Source: Physcomitrium patens
Taxonomy: Eukaryota; Streptophyta; Bryopsida; Funariales; Funariaceae
DNA length: 64,000 nucleotides
NCBI RefSeq assembly: GCF_000002425.4
Contig: NC_037264.1
Span: 14,043,262 to 14,107,261, forward strand
Direction: 5' to 3'
Part shown: piece after piece, positions 34,933-49,039 of the stretch
Position numbering within the stretch: the stretch's first letter is position 1
Layout: each line of letters opens with the position of its first letter
Program-made: the position numbers and the translations under genes
The notes under the pieces: model-generated
What the model saw: only the letters and a program-made list of their open reading frames with translations
What the model was told of the DNA's origin: nothing
Databases searched by the model: none

Positions 34933-37011
34933 CAATCTTCTAATTAAATACAAAAAGAAGTCATTTTGTAACCAACTTTTACAAATAATTAATTTAAGGT
35001 GAAGATTCAACTTTTAAATATGTTTGTCTATTAGTATAAAAATCTTGATCATTTTATCAATCATGCCTGTAATTCTTGTGAACATATTATTTAATATAAT
35101 TCTTACAAGAACCAAATCAAAATTTTGCTTAACTTTTAAACTTTTTTGTAGTTAAAAAACCACAGTAAAATATTGTAAAATAGTATTTTTGTTGTTGTAT
35201 GTAAAGATTGTAGTTTAAAAGGGTAATACAAAGATAAATTACTTTAATGATGCTATAATATTCAACTTAGCATACATAATTTTTACTGCAAGGTTTGGTT
35301 TTACAACGAACAACTACATCTCCATAGCAAAAAACCTAAGCAATAATATGTACAGAGGATTTGGCACCAAAATTGGGTTGAAGTAAAAAATATTTTTTGC
35401 TAATTCAAGACAAGTTGTTGATAAAGTATATTTTGTCAAAAAATAACATTATAACTTGGTTCAAATGCACATTCTTGCACTTAATACAAACATGCCATAT
35501 TTGACGCAAATTAACGGTTCAAAATGTTGATTACTCTTTAATTATTAGTTTTTGGTAATATTAACTACTGATTCAAAATTAATTTAATCTTTACCACATT
35601 TGATAAATCTTGCAACATTGTTTTTGAAATATGCATTTTATCAAATATAAAAGACGTTTTTGTTTTTGTTTCTGTTTTTAATTTTTTTAAAAAGGTAAGT
35701 TAAATTTTAGTTGAAGTTTGTTCATAGAAATAATATTCCATTCCAAAATTTATCCCAATATTCTTATATATATATATATATATATGATTTTTTTTTTTTT
35801 TTTTCCATATCCCTACTTTTGTAATTTGAAGCTTGATATATACATAAATAAATAAATGTTAAAAAAATCCTTATATTTAAGAGCGAAAGTGCCACATAAT
35901 TGATACATTACCTGATTAATACAAAGATAAATGGAAATTGAGAAGCAAAAAAAATTGACAATTAAAATGATAAAATTAAAATAATAAATAATAATGTGTG
36001 GATAAACAGAATGAGATGTGGGATGTGGTTTGACAAAAACTTCATAATGTGGGTAATATTTAAATGACATGTAAAAGTTGATAATAGAACTCATGTTTAA
36101 CCTCCACATACATTAATCTTTAATAACTACTTCCTTCTGGTGAAGAAAGAAATAAATTGGAACAGACCAAAATTAGTGCTTATTATCTCTAATCTGTGTA
36201 AGTGGCAAAAAAATTTCAACTTTCTTAGGTTCCATTACTCCATAGACCAGACATGCACAAAGCCATGTGATATTTTTCTATTGTGTAATCAAAATTTTCA
36301 TTGAATATTGACAATGAACCATGTAGTTAAGTCTACACTGGGTTTGTAGGTGAAAAACATTTATGGTTTTTTTGACAGCATGAGGCTTCCTCTAAAGGTT
36401 TTATCACAACAGTATACTCCATTTGCTGAGTTTCTACCGTTTCAATGAAATTTTGTTCCAATGTTGATTAGATTCGACTCTTTTTGTTTATTCTTTCTTT
36501 GCGAATATCTAAACAAAATGGTTTTGTAGATACTACCTATGAAAATAAGCTGTGGATTAGAGGATATTATATTCGCAGTTTTAGGTTCGACTACGTTTGG
36601 GCAGACTGTTGAAGATGCCAGTTGGATTAAAATATGAATCAATATGAGCTGAATTGGGACATAGAATGACTTGCGGAAGTTGAGAGAGTTGCCCTCAATA
36701 AAAATGGATTAAAGTATCACTAACAATCTCGTGAGCAAGATAAATACGTTGATAACAGCCAGCATCTAAATTAAAGTTAAACCATATTCACCTATACAAG
36801 ACAGACTTGGGCTCCATGGTATCATAGAACATTGTCAACTATGGTTATAAAGGCAGCATGCTGCTGTTCTACTTGTCGAAGCTTTGAAATCAAACTGTTC
36901 CAAAACTTTGCTCATATAGCAACTGCACTCATATACACATAATCCAAGAATCACAATCTATACTAGGAATAGGAGAGCACCAAATTAAGAAGAAACCATG
37001 TCTGAGTTTAA

Positions 37012-39234
37012 TCAAACCTTGCCAATGATTTTTCGTTTGTATGCCCGAGGTTCTGTTGTCAGAGGGCTACTTGATGAGTAGTAATACTTCCTGTAACCAG
37101 GTGTGTCGGCACTTGTTGTCAAGACAACTTTGGGTTTTTCAGTTTCTGCAATTGCCTGTGCCTATAAACAACAGCCAACCTTAGTTTCAGAAGGTACACA
37201 AAGCATCGATCACCAATAGGAATCCTCAAATGATTACTCAAAAAAGATAAACCCTAAACAGTTCACAAATGATCATCAACGATAAACTTTCATCGAAGTA
37301 GACAATCCACCCAAAGATGGGCAATCAAACTCTATAAAATAACGAGTAGCCAAAACATTGTTCAAACTACCTTGCACCCTAGTTACAGTACAAACCACGG
37401 GGTCCCTAAAATATACATCAGCATTCGGTTGAGTTAGACACAAAAACAATTGTACCTCATTGGTCGTTTCTCCTTGAGTAAACATGACTCCTTGCAATTG
37501 TGCACCAAGTTCAGAGGCTTGTTCTCGGCGCATTTGCTCTGCAAACTCAGCTTCTTCTTCCTCCTGCACAAGATCAGGCCATTACTCATTAGCAAGATCT
37601 ACAGGGTCCTATATAGTTGCTCAAATACGGACTAGTCAAGAACGGCTATACTCTGAAAATCACCATACTAGGAGCTTCACCAGCTTAACCGATCTCCCCA
37701 AATCGTCAAATACCTGAAGCTTTGAGAAAAGCCATATAGAAAATTTCAAACAAGTTAAGAATATCGTTGGCATGTTCAAAATCTTTGACATTGGATAAAA
37801 CGAAGTTAAAGAACAACTACACAGCTCCACTTCTAAAATTCAAAATGAATCGACGTACGCTTCAGGAATTGTTAGATAGAGGCAGAGTCTCAACAGATAC
37901 ATTTCACAACATGCGAATAGAAACCTAGCGCAGGCAAGTGATAGTACCATCATCCGACGCTGGTCGATGAACCATTCCGGTAAATGCTCTGGCAGCGTCA
38001 CAAGATCCTCATCAAAGAGCTCCATAAACTGCTCGTTAGCGTATTGAGCCTTGCTCTTGGCATAGCGCCTGTACTGCTTGCTTCATCCATATCTAGCAGC
38101 CATCAGAAACTACTATGCTAATACGACGCAGAAAAACATGAGTAATCACACAATAAATAAGCTGCACGACACAAAAGGGCTCATCATTTCAAAATCTGGA
38201 CTAAGACAACTAATCTGATAAACTTTATAACTTCTTCCAAGGCTCACAAATCGACTTCAACAGCTCTTTTTCCCCTCTTTTACATCCAAGTTTTTTTTTA
38301 ACATGAAAGCAATAAATGTAACAAACAAGTACACTAAAACTTTCATTGATGTGGATGTACAGAGATCGTGGGCTGTCGAACAATTAAGTGGAACCTTTCC
38401 GACCTCAGGCAAATGCACTTTAATAACACCTAACATGGAGATTTCAAGTAGTGAGGGATTTCAAATTTGCTCTAACCCACACAAAGAAAAGCTCTCAGCA
38501 TGCTGATCCTCAGTTTGGATCCATTTTTATGTTCAAGAACGTTGAGTGAGAAAAGTTTTTCAGAAAGCTAACCTCCTCTAAGATGGGAGTTAAGCTCCAT
38601 TGCTGCAAACGGCGTAGACAGCCTACAACTGTGCCTGTTGTATGTATATCCCCCCTGGCAAAACGCTCAATTTGACAAATTTCAATCGAGGTTCAGAGCT
38701 TAAGTATGACATGCTGCAGCTGCTCCTCATGAATGCTATTTTAAAAATAAAATTGCAACCTCATTGGACGGGAATGAACTCACGAGCACATTACGAGGAT
38801 TGGATGATTGGTGACATCAAGCACTATCTCAAGTGCATCCTTTATAAGATCCTCACTGATGGGTTTCCATGAGGTCTCCGACTTCCACACACCGACACCC
38901 AGATGGATCTGCGAAGACGATCCATTTTCAAATTGTAGTTACTCGAATGTAAGTCCTGCAAGAGCAAGAATCGAAAGGAGAAAAAAAAAAACAAAACAAA
39001 ATAAAACAAATCAAAAAATTAATACTTGAAACGAGAACATACCAATTTAATCTTGTTAGTGTCGAGGAAGTCGGTAACTGCTTTAGGGGGAGATTGGTTA
39101 GAAAGGTATAGGATGGTTTTTAGCTGAAGGTGCAGTAGAAATGGTAGATTGTGCACATCAAGGACCTTGGACCTGAACACTCCTGATTCTACCACTCCAT
39201 AAGCATCTGGCACACTGATGTACGCCAAAGTCAT
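37012..39234 (-). CDS. Atypical tyrosine phosphatase-like protein (Siw14/OCA-like), predicted inactive
   Basis: Six coding exons with GT-AG introns: 39043-39234, 38784-38908, 38573-38654, 37948-38073, 37456-37563 and 37012-37161. They give 260 aa in one continuous frame. Exon 1 reads MTLAYISVPDAYGVVESGVF, then FLLHLQLKTILYLSNQSPP and FLDTNKIKL. Exon 2 gives HLGVGVWK...WKPISEDLIKDALEIVLD ... HPILVMCS. Exon 3 gives GDIHTTGTVVGCLRRLQQWS and exon 4 YRRYAKSKAQYANEQFMELF. This is the layout of the plant/fungal atypical dual-specificity phosphatases (PF03162), which act on inositol pyrophosphates or phosphotyrosine. The signature is C105-SGDIH-T111, so the catalytic Arg of CX5R is Thr. The glutamate-rich region (131-190) and KRKIIGKV end are family-variable. 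The ATG at 39234 follows a likely AG acceptor, so a 5' UTR exon lies upstream. An additional upstream coding exon is not excluded. Confidence 0.85.
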
Positions 39235-40430
39235 CCCTGCCAACACACCAAAACACGTATGACAGTCTACTTGGGAGATTGTCCACACTTCCATCAAAGA
39301 AAGAAAAATGCAGCGCACAGAATCAGCAACCCCAGATCCCGAAAGTCTCAATAGCCAAATCCAATCTCATCTTTCAAAACTAGTAAAAACCCAAAACTTA
39401 AATTGACAAAACGAACGAGCTAAGGAATTCATTTCGAACATTCTCAGGGCAGACTTCAAAGAAAAATGCGAGAAAAAGGTAGCTCACCGATCAGTTTAAA
39501 TTCACGATGTGCACACGGTATCAATCTGCACAACAGTACAGCATTCGAGAAACGCGTTCAAATTGACAAAACGAACTCGTAACGAATTGCACTGAGAGGA
39601 CGCATAACTGGCGATGGGAAAATATGGAATGAAAGTTAGACCAGGGAAAGTAGGTTGAAGCAGTCCATTCATAGCCGAGAAATTGGAGAATGCACATACA
39701 CTACCACAGTCGGCACACAAAATAATAATAAATAAAAAAGAACGACCTAAAAGCTGGAGTGAAGATCTGGGGGCTACTGGCAGTGCATCAAATTAATAGC
39801 AAGAGGCAATCTCAACAGTCTGTACCGCAAACTCCCGCACCACCACCGTACTCTTCACCCACCTCGACACAAGTCTCGCATCCACAAAATTCAACTATAG
39901 GAAAGCCTACGTCCAGAACTCGTGGCTAGGCCACCCACAAAAGATACTCAGCACATCGTAGCCGCGTAAGCTCTGAAATCCTTGCCACTTCGCAAAATTC
40001 CAACACCTGGTCGAAGAATCCGACTCGCCAATCCCATCAACTGCGGCAATTGACAGAAGCTTCAGGATCCATATCAAACCTAGGTCTGCGTTGATTCCAA
40101 CTCCATAAAACAGGAATCCGACAATCCTCGTCTGCTCCGGACCCACCCCCACCGTCGCGAAATTCCTCGCAGAACTTCACCATGTCGCTCGTCGCGGCAT
40201 CAAATCCGAGGTCGACGGGCGTCTTTCTCGACGACCTTCATCTCTCTCAACGTGACCTTCAAACCCTAATTTCATCTCATGCATCCCACGAGTTCAAAGC
40301 CACCGCGATTTTTTTTACAATGTGTATTATTTCTTTGTTTTGTGTGCGAGTGTGTTTTTATCTTCAACTCACCACGACTACCACATCGATAAATCTTGAG
40401 AATTTTTTTAGAATGTTTTAATAGTGACCT
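39235..40430 (-). promoter_or_regulatory. 5' UTR exon(s) and promoter region of the phosphatase-like gene
   Basis: Gene-like composition runs to about 40260. The AG at 39237-39238 just before the start codon implies at least one upstream exon. A minus-strand ATG at 40183 opens MVKFCEEFRDGGG and runs about 45 codons to a stop, a possible uORF or alternative first exon. The plus-strand 79-codon ORF at 40182-40421 is probably a shadow. Confidence 0.4.
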
Positions 40431-42559
40431 TCCTATTCTCTATCCATATAACTTTAAGTAATAGCATGTTATTAATCATTATTATTGTTTAATGCTGTAA
40501 TAATAATCAGGCAATTATTTTATTAATCTACTTTATTTTTTTAAAAAATAAATTTTTTGTGTCTAATGCTTGTTAGTAAATTTATATAATAAGATACATT
40601 CTAATACATGTTAGCAATGTTATTGTATATCTATTTAATCATTGAGCACAAAAAATTGAATGTATTTTTATTTAGAATATATATATAAAAACTATATATA
40701 TATATATATAGTTTTTTTAAAAATAAAAATTACAATTTTATTTTTATTTTTGAACAGATAAATTATATTAAAATATTTCTATTAAATGTTTGCAAATGCA
40801 ACAAAAGACAATTATAAAATGGTCATTATTATTTGAATAGCAATATTAGTTATAAATGTGTTAAAATTTTGATTGAAAACTTGGTACATGTGACAACAAA
40901 AAAAATTAAATAAGTTTTCAAATCATGTGTATAATACCAATGATTAGGCGACTATCACTATTTGGATCTACAAGAAATGACCAATTTAAAAGTTAATCAA
41001 ATATCATCTACTAACAATAATAATTAATAATCAAATATAGATGTTTTGAAAAAGAGAATACAAGGAACTTGGAGAACATGCAAACAAGGAAAAATTATGA
41101 ATAAGGGAATCAAGGAACAAATTAATGAAGAAATTGAAAAACTTAGAAACAAGAGAATATAGGAATATAGAAACTAAGAAATATAGAAATGAGGGAATTA
41201 TAGAGCATGGGTCAAAAAGGGAATGGATGGATGTGCCAAAGATTCTATTGCCCCACAAGTATGGATTTTTGCTAGTGTATATATATAGAGATAGTGTGTC
41301 AAAACAATTATAATTATAAATATTTTTTTTTTTTGCAATAAAGACATGAATATTAATTGAATAGACATGCTTTATATAAATAATTATTCAATCTAATTCA
41401 ACTTTTAAATAATTAAGTAGTTTCATATTCAATTATAATTTTTCATTAATAGAATATCTAATTACTTACAAAACAATAAAAATAAGACAATCATAATTTT
41501 TTTTATTTAATACCAATGATGATCATCTACTACCATCCACATTTAATAAGTTTCATTATCATTTATTTTATTAATTCAAACATAAGAGATCAACCTCTAT
41601 GCTCTTTAATTGTTACATTTCTATCAATTTTGAACTAAATTTTATTAGTGTAGTAGAAGAAACAAAAATATTTGCAATGAAACAAGATAAATTTTATTTA
41701 GGTTAATTTAAACAATGCAATAATAAATTTATTTGATTAATTATCCATCATTATTTTCAAAAGACAATTAGAAAATTTTATTTTATACTTTTATTTATTT
41801 TCAAAGAATTAAAACTCTTCTTTTTTTTTTAAACATACTAAAGCTGAATATACATAAGAAATTTATATCTTCTACATGTGTATATTTATACAATTATATT
41901 GGATCTTTGTATTCAACTTCAAATTAAGTAATTTTTTTTTAAGTTGATAGACTATTTAGTTGTAGTTATAATCAAAGCTGCAATTAGATAATTGAACCAT
42001 ACAAACTTATTCAACAAGTTTAAGGTTTTTTATTTTTCAATTAATTTTCTTAAAGAATATTTTATCTAAACTAAGATAGGAAATAGACTCTTCTTTAGAT
42101 ATATATATTATTTTTAAATATCAATAATATATATATATATATATATAAAATACAAAATAAAAGGATTTTTAAAAAATAATTTTGTGATACTACTAAAAAA
42201 CAATAAAATCAAATAATTCCTTAACAATAAGATTTTTTTTTAGTATTTATTACAATTTAAAACTATTATGCCAGAGATTATCTTTTAAATAATTTTAACT
42301 TAAAAGATAATCTTTTCATATAGTTAAAAGATGATCTTTTGTGACTATACAATATCTAATAAAAAAATGTTTAAAACCATTAAAAATTATATCAAAAACA
42401 TGTTTCAAACTACTTAAAAAGTCATCTTGTAAAATGAAAATTTATGATTAAATATTGTAGTGCATAAATTTGCTACAACACACATGCTACTAGACATGCG
42501 AAATTTTATGTGTTCATAACAAAAAGTTGAGGTTTCTTGTTTATAATGAGTTGAGTGAA
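40431..42559. other. AT-rich intergenic DNA
   Basis: No coding region. It contains (TA)n tracts near 40680-40705 and 42128-42147 and a purine-rich stretch at 41040-41230. Confidence 0.75.
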
Positions 42560-44870
42560 TAATACTAGAGCGCATATCCACCCCATACTTTTTGTTTGGA
42601 TACTGCGAAGTGACCCATTGTAAATGTTCTGAGCCTCTTAGATCCAGCACCATCACATTTGGATTTGTACAATGTCAATATTCTTTAGCAAAACGATATC
42701 CAAACAAACAGAATTTATAGCTTCTTAGCTGAAATAGGAGAATCTGAGGTCGGTGTCGTCGACCAAATACTCTCGACAGTTGATGAAGTTTTGAAGCTCT
42801 GTCCCAAGCGCTTATTATTTAGTGACCGAGGCTACTGAGATGCTCTGCAACCTGAGCTGATCTACTGCACACCCGGCTCTAGCTTAAATGAAAGCTGCAC
42901 ATCAATCGCTTTACGCCAAAAACAAGTTCTAAAGGGCTAAATTCCAGGTGCTAGACTTATCAGAACATTAGCATGCAATCTACTGCACAACTTGACTCAT
43001 CAAGTCGTGTTTATCAGTCAAAAGCACCTGGACATTCAAAATGTCACAAAAAAGGAATTAATAAACTAGTAATTCCTGAGAAGAATACTCACAAAGAGTG
43101 CAGAAACTCTGTGTATTCACTCTTCAACTTCAATTGACATGATTGGTGAGAGGATTCACTATATTGTTAAGAAAGAAACATTGGTTGTCTTACAAAGACC
43201 ATATGAAGCATCCATATCCGATAGCTCATTGCCCAAGATTCTGCCAAAGTGGAGTTTCAGCTTCAATGAGTAGTTTTTTCTGAAGTGCAACCTGTCAATG
43301 ATCCATTTAAAATCAACTACATTAGCGTACCTGCAGTTTTTGTGTCTGTTTAGGTGTGTTTGCAGATATTTCTCATGCACTAGCTTCTCGGGTGTTGTAA
43401 TTAAGTACGTACTGAATGCTTCTCTGAAGATAAGGTGATCATCATTTCAGTCACTACATACTGGTTTGTCACACAGGGTAATTCTGAACCGGTCACACAG
43501 AATCTCGCCGGTCCATTTTAAAGCTAATATATTGCAGGGTACTTGAGATAAGAGTTCATGGTGGGAGCCTTTTCAACAATGATTCGAAATGAACTCCTGG
43601 CAGAGTTTTCAAGCACAACTGACAGGGTTGGAAATGTTTCGGGACGTGGGAAGTATGCCGGTTGAAACTATAAACCTATGCGGTAACACTCGATTTAAAC
43701 TGATGGGTTCTACGTCTCAGATCAAGTTGCAAGGGACCTCACTCCGGGTGGGCAATTGTCACTCAGTCGCCGAGAGAACGCAAGCTCAGAACACTGTTCT
43801 TGGGAAGTGGAGAGCAAAGAATGCATTTACAGTAGAGGAGCCTAATTTATTCTAATACTGCGTCTCGGAGGCTGAGGTGGGACAGGACGGCTTTTGACGG
43901 ATCCGTCCATGTGGCCCCTTAACACGCTCTAATTGCACACTGCTATCATGTCTATAAACTTATGCAAATGAAATAGAAAGAATGAACTACGCTAGCCATA
44001 GCAGCAATGACGAGGATAATGTGTCTGCACACTTCTATGATTTCAGAGCATGTTTTTGGAAGAGTAAGTATTCACGTCAATCTTAGAACTGAAATCCATT
44101 TCCTGCACATTGCATTGATATCGATCAAGAAATTGGGTCTCAGCACAAGGATCTACTAGATTTATTAAGGAATACCTATCACACTTGTGGATCCCAAGTC
44201 TCAAGAGTTTGGTGTGGATGTTCTACTCTTTTCACTTCGCAACTTGTAATAGTCTGACAACAATGAGGCATTCGGCAAAATTCCTATTCCAAATGCACGG
44301 CACGTAATACTTGGTATGGCATGAAACCCGCTGCAGTTACTACAGAAAGTCGAGTTCTTGAAGCATGCACTAAGAACCTTGATCAAGCACAAGGATTTAG
44401 CTAAAAACGAAGCCATGAGCCTCACACTGCTGTTAACAAGAGCTGGACAATGCCTTCTCATGTGAATCAAAAGATAATCTAATCAACCATTAAGGTGCGC
44501 CTACAACTGCCACATCACCTGATCAAGCAACTAGAACTTGAATGAGAAGTTGCCCAAATGCATTCCTTTCAAATAAATATTTGTCCTTCAAAATCTAGAC
44601 AATTATTACACCACTTTAGATTAACCTAGATCACAGAGCTTTCCTGTTCATTGTTATCAGTTATCCTGCATGCAAAATGTACATGTTGACCCCTACTGGC
44701 TGGGGCCTTCACATCTAATTGAACAAATTTGAAGTCTGTTTCTATACAATGACGTGGCCAAAGTTCTTTAATTTTTATATACATGCTCAAACTTGAGAGC
44801 TTGCATGTTACATCCTTTATGCAACCAATGTACACTTAGGTTGTGAACAATTTTAAAGTTACATGTATTT
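42560..44870. other. Composition island without recognisable gene
   Basis: About 2.3 kb of gene-like base composition bounded by AT deserts. ORFs are under 90 codons and none is recognised. One open stretch starting near 42733 (LAEIGESEVGVVDQILSTVD) looks protein-like but lacks an ATG and stops after about 36 codons. It may be a non-coding transcript, a decayed gene or exons too short to call. Confidence 0.5.
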
Positions 44871-45109
44871 ATAGGTTTGAAGTTTGAAAATTAGTTTGAG
44901 AAATTTAGAAGGATATTTGAATGGTTTTTTTCAAGATCATAAATCTATATAAAATTCAAAAGACAATACACTTATGTGTTACTAAATAAAAGGAGAAAAA
45001 AAAAAAAAATTATATACATATACAAGATAGAAAAAAAGCTAAAAAGGATATTGTTAAATACAAAAAGACTAGAGAGTTTTGAATCAAAGGTAAAATATTT
45101 GAAAGCACT

Positions 45110-45420
45110 AACAAGAATAAATATGGTCTTATTCTTGTCTCTATATAAATTAGCTACCAAAAAAGCCCCTAAGAAGCTTCTTAAGGATAACAAGACTTGT
45201 GATTTAATTATCAAGTTGTAGATTGCTTCCAACCTAATTTCTTAAAAGTAAAAACTTTATAAGACAAGTTTTAATAACTACATGATATTTCTATAAAAGT
45301 TTAAACATGTATGTGATAAATATCTAGGAATTTTTTTTGAAGCTTCATATTAAAGATATTATCTACTAAATAGTTCTACCTATATCTATTTATTTTTATT
45401 TACTTATGTAATATAAGCAT
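45110..45420 (-). repeat. Degraded LTR-like fragment, family D
   Basis: Partner of 1940-2250 (see that entry). It also contains a clustered ctaagaagcttcttaagg palindrome. Confidence 0.45.
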
Positions 45421-45432
45421 CTTTTGCAGTTT

Positions 45433-45435
<3 letters not shown>

Positions 45436-45479
<44 letters not shown>
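45436..45479. repeat. (TA)n microsatellite
   Basis: Uninterrupted TA run of about 44 bp, the longest in the window. Confidence 0.95.
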
Positions 45480-45482
<3 letters not shown>

Positions 45483-48400
45483 ATATTTTTTATTAATTGC
45501 ATATGATTTAGAAAAAATCACTATTATAAACATAAGATTCTTTTTTTTTTTTTCTATGTACTTAAAAAAGTTGAGAAAATAGTAGTCGATTTTATACATT
45601 AATTTGAGATTAAAGAAATATTTTGCATCAAAAGTTTTTACCATTGGAATAGTTGATATTTTGAATAGCATAAGCTTTATAAAAAATTCTCTAATTCTTA
45701 TTGTAAGTCAATTATTATAGTAATTTCTTACCACTATAAATGTATGATTAAAAAAATTCTTAATTGAATGTTATAGAATGGCAATATGACTTATAATATT
45801 TTCTTCATAATGTCTCTAAAATCAATTGAATTTCATCTTGGCTATGCTATCTACTAATATAATATTTCTTTATGACATCATTTGTCAATTCTACTTAATA
45901 ATTTTTTTTTTAAATTAAAAAATTTCTAAAGAAATACTTGAAAAGATAGAATAGCTCTTTTAAAATATTAAAATATAAAATTATATTTAATAATTTAAAG
46001 ATCCTTGAGATCTAAGAAAGTACTAAAATATATATTTTTCAATAGGTACATTTCTAAATCTATTAAACTTGAATGTTAAAGCACTTAATTATCTCTAATT
46101 ATTGTTATTTTAGAATAAATAAATAAATAAATAAATAAAGTTGTATCAATTTTTGTTGTCTTAACATCACCATCTATAAAGGTTTGTACTCTCTTCTATT
46201 CTTAAAAGAAACTGTTGATGAAATTATAAGGTACAAAATATATCCATCGTCAACAAATTTGAAGTCTATTAACAAATCAAGATATAATTGCAAGTCAAAT
46301 ACAAGATCTTAAGTAAATATCAAATTATATCAATGAAAATTCTAAAAAACTACTAACAAATCTTAATGAAATCTTAAATAAACTCAATTACACCATAAAT
46401 AAATACTAAACAAATTCTATAGAATTCTTAAATAAATCCTAAATTTTAAGCAATAACTTTAATGCAAAATAATACTTGATTGTATTTTTGATTCATCTTT
46501 GAATTTTTTATGCTTCTAGACATTCTACTATTAAAAAGTTTTGATTTAAAATAAATAAATAAATCTTAAGTTGAGTATTTAAGATATGTATTGATTTACA
46601 AATTATCAATTACAAATCTAACACAAAATTAAAGATACAACTAAAATTATAGATCTTGATTTTATTACTCAAAGTAATGTATATAAGCCAAGATCATAAC
46701 TTTGATTAGCTCTTACAAATCCATTCTAAAAATTATTCTCTACATATCTAATATTTTTAATTTTTTAAAAATTTTTCTTTCAATTTCTACCTCTTATTCT
46801 CCAAAAGAATCTCAATTGGTCATTGATACTTGTTTATATGAATTAGGATATGAATTTAATTTAATTTTATAATCTAATTTTTTTGTGGTAATTTTAGTAT
46901 AAAATAATATTTATTTTAATCTTAAGGTTAAAATATTAGTTTTCTATGTATTCTAATATATTATCTTATTTATGATTCTATAATTTAGATAGAGCTTTAT
47001 TTATATAAATAATAATATAAAATACAAAATATTTTTTATTTTTATTTTATTTATATTATTTAAAAAAAAATTATCTATTTTTATATTTTAATTAAGTATA
47101 TGTATTTATATTTATATATTTATTGATCTTTATCCACCATTTTACCAAATAATTATATTAAAATATAATAAAATCCATAGTTCTAAAGATATGTATTTTA
47201 TTTTATTTTATTTTTTAATAATTTTAAAAATTTGTGCTAAGCTTCTACATAGAAAAATGTATCTATATAATATGCTTTGGACTATATCTTAGTTGTATTA
47301 TCTTGAAAGACCAAAAATTTTTAAATCTAAAAAGACTTAGGTCTTAAATAACATGATATCTACAAAAAAAATTAAAGGAATTTAAATCTTGAATAATATC
47401 ATTCAATGCAATTAAGTCTATACTTGCAATTATGTTAACTACTATCACTCTTCTTATTTAAAATGACATTATCTTTGGATAGTCAAAGAATTTTTGAATA
47501 ATCCATGATACCATTAAATTATACTATACAAATATACTAATCTTTATGTGCTTACATTTGGATTTTAAGTTCGATATATATACGAATATATCAAATTTTT
47601 TCTTTGGTGCTATAATGGTCTCAAATTCTACAAGCAAATATGATTAATTTCTAAACTATGCTTCTTCTTTTTTATAAATCCTAAAGAAGAATTTTTACAA
47701 TTATAAAAAAGAAGCCTTGACCATGGTTTACATAGTCCAAAACTTTTGCCACAACTTATTTAATTTAATTTTTTTATTTCTAATATCAACCACATAGAAA
47801 ATATATATTTGGTTACTAAATTTCTAGTATCTAAATAACTAGTTCAACAACTTTTCTTCTTTTTAGAATTTAATTTTACTATTATTTTTTAGTTAGTCAA
47901 AAATCAAGCAGCCACTAAAAATTTTTCTTGAAATAATTCCAAAGTTTAACATCCATTTAATTTTTACAATAACATATTTAATGTAAACTTATTTTCTTTA
48001 AAAATTAATTGGCCATATTATATCTTAGAATACTTTTGTGTAGAAATATTTCTACATACTTTGCCATGCAAGGAATGCATATACATCTCTTATTGTTCAA
48101 TTTTATTTTTATTACATAATAATTAATTCTAATGCTTTGATAAACTTAAGATATTTTAAAAAATTATTTTTGGATCCAAATTATAGATTTTTTTTCTTTT
48201 TATTAGTTTATAAGGCAATCACTTATTATAAAAAATTATTTATTATAAGATTATTATTAATTAATATATATGGCTTATAATGCATGCTAACATTTGTACA
48301 TACTATTCCATCAAAATTCCATCAAAGTCTTGTAATGACTATAAATAGTTATAAAAATCCCATCAAAGTAGTTTTTATTAAATATATATATTTTTTATTA

Positions 48401-49039
48401 GTTTTTTAAAAAAATAGAAATTAGATATTATTAGATTATTATAAAAATAATCTAAAGTATTTAAAAGTATATCTTTTTTGCAACCAATAATGATATATTA
48501 TGTTTAATGCTAATTTGACATCTATCAATAAAATTACAATACTTAGAAATTTATATCAAATTCTAGCCACTATTACATTATGAGTAATTATACCTTATGA
48601 TTCTTTAAAAGAAAAAGTCTCATAATCTCAAACCTCAACTATAATTATAGCCCATATCAAACTTAATATGTTCTACTCAATAATATTATCTAATTAATAA
48701 TTGTCAAATATTTTGATCTAAATTCTATCATTGTTAATATCAATAAGCTCAAGTTATATTATTTTCTAAAAAATTCTTCTCATAATACTTATAATCAACA
48801 ATATTATGATAAAAAAAATCCACACCAACCAAAATAATTTAGACCATTTTTATGTTGTCAAAAATAGTATAAATTTTTATCCATATTACTTTCAAATAAT
48901 AACAATTAAATGATATTTAATTATTATATTATTTTTTCTTCATTATATTAAAAGTTAATACTAAATAGTCAATTAATTTTATTCTATTTAACCTCATTTG
49001 ATATATAATATGCTTCTACAAGTATGACGGAGATAAGTA

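Larger units (their letters stand above)
33624..37011. other. Intergenic DNA between UGT and phosphatase genes
   Basis: The first few hundred bases keep gene-like composition (probable UGT promoter and 5' UTR to about 34020), then the stretch turns AT-rich. It contains a MITE-like element (34707-34932), a (TA)n tract near 35767-35785 and, near 36850-37011, the likely 3' UTR of the phosphatase-like gene. Confidence 0.6.
44880..49015. other. AT-rich intergenic DNA
   Basis: No coding region supported across 4 kb, apart from the family D fragment and a long (TA)n tract listed separately. If element C has a 5' LTR it would lie near the right end of this stretch, but I could not recognise it. Confidence 0.7.

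Noticed and set aside
36570..36610. gttcgact word resembling a tRNA T-arm
   Set aside because: No matching acceptor, D or anticodon arms could be folded around it.
38056..38105. Apparent premature TGA in a minus-strand MAARYG...SKQYRRYAK reading frame of the phosphatase-like gene
   Set aside because: The stop lies before an AG acceptor at 38074-38075. Exon 4 starts with TAC at 38073, in phase with exon 3, so the TGA is intronic.
40182..40421. 79-codon plus-strand ORF beginning MSLVAASNPRSTGVF
   Set aside because: Lies antisense to the probable 5' UTR/promoter of the phosphatase-like gene, runs into AT-rich DNA and has no homology I recognise.
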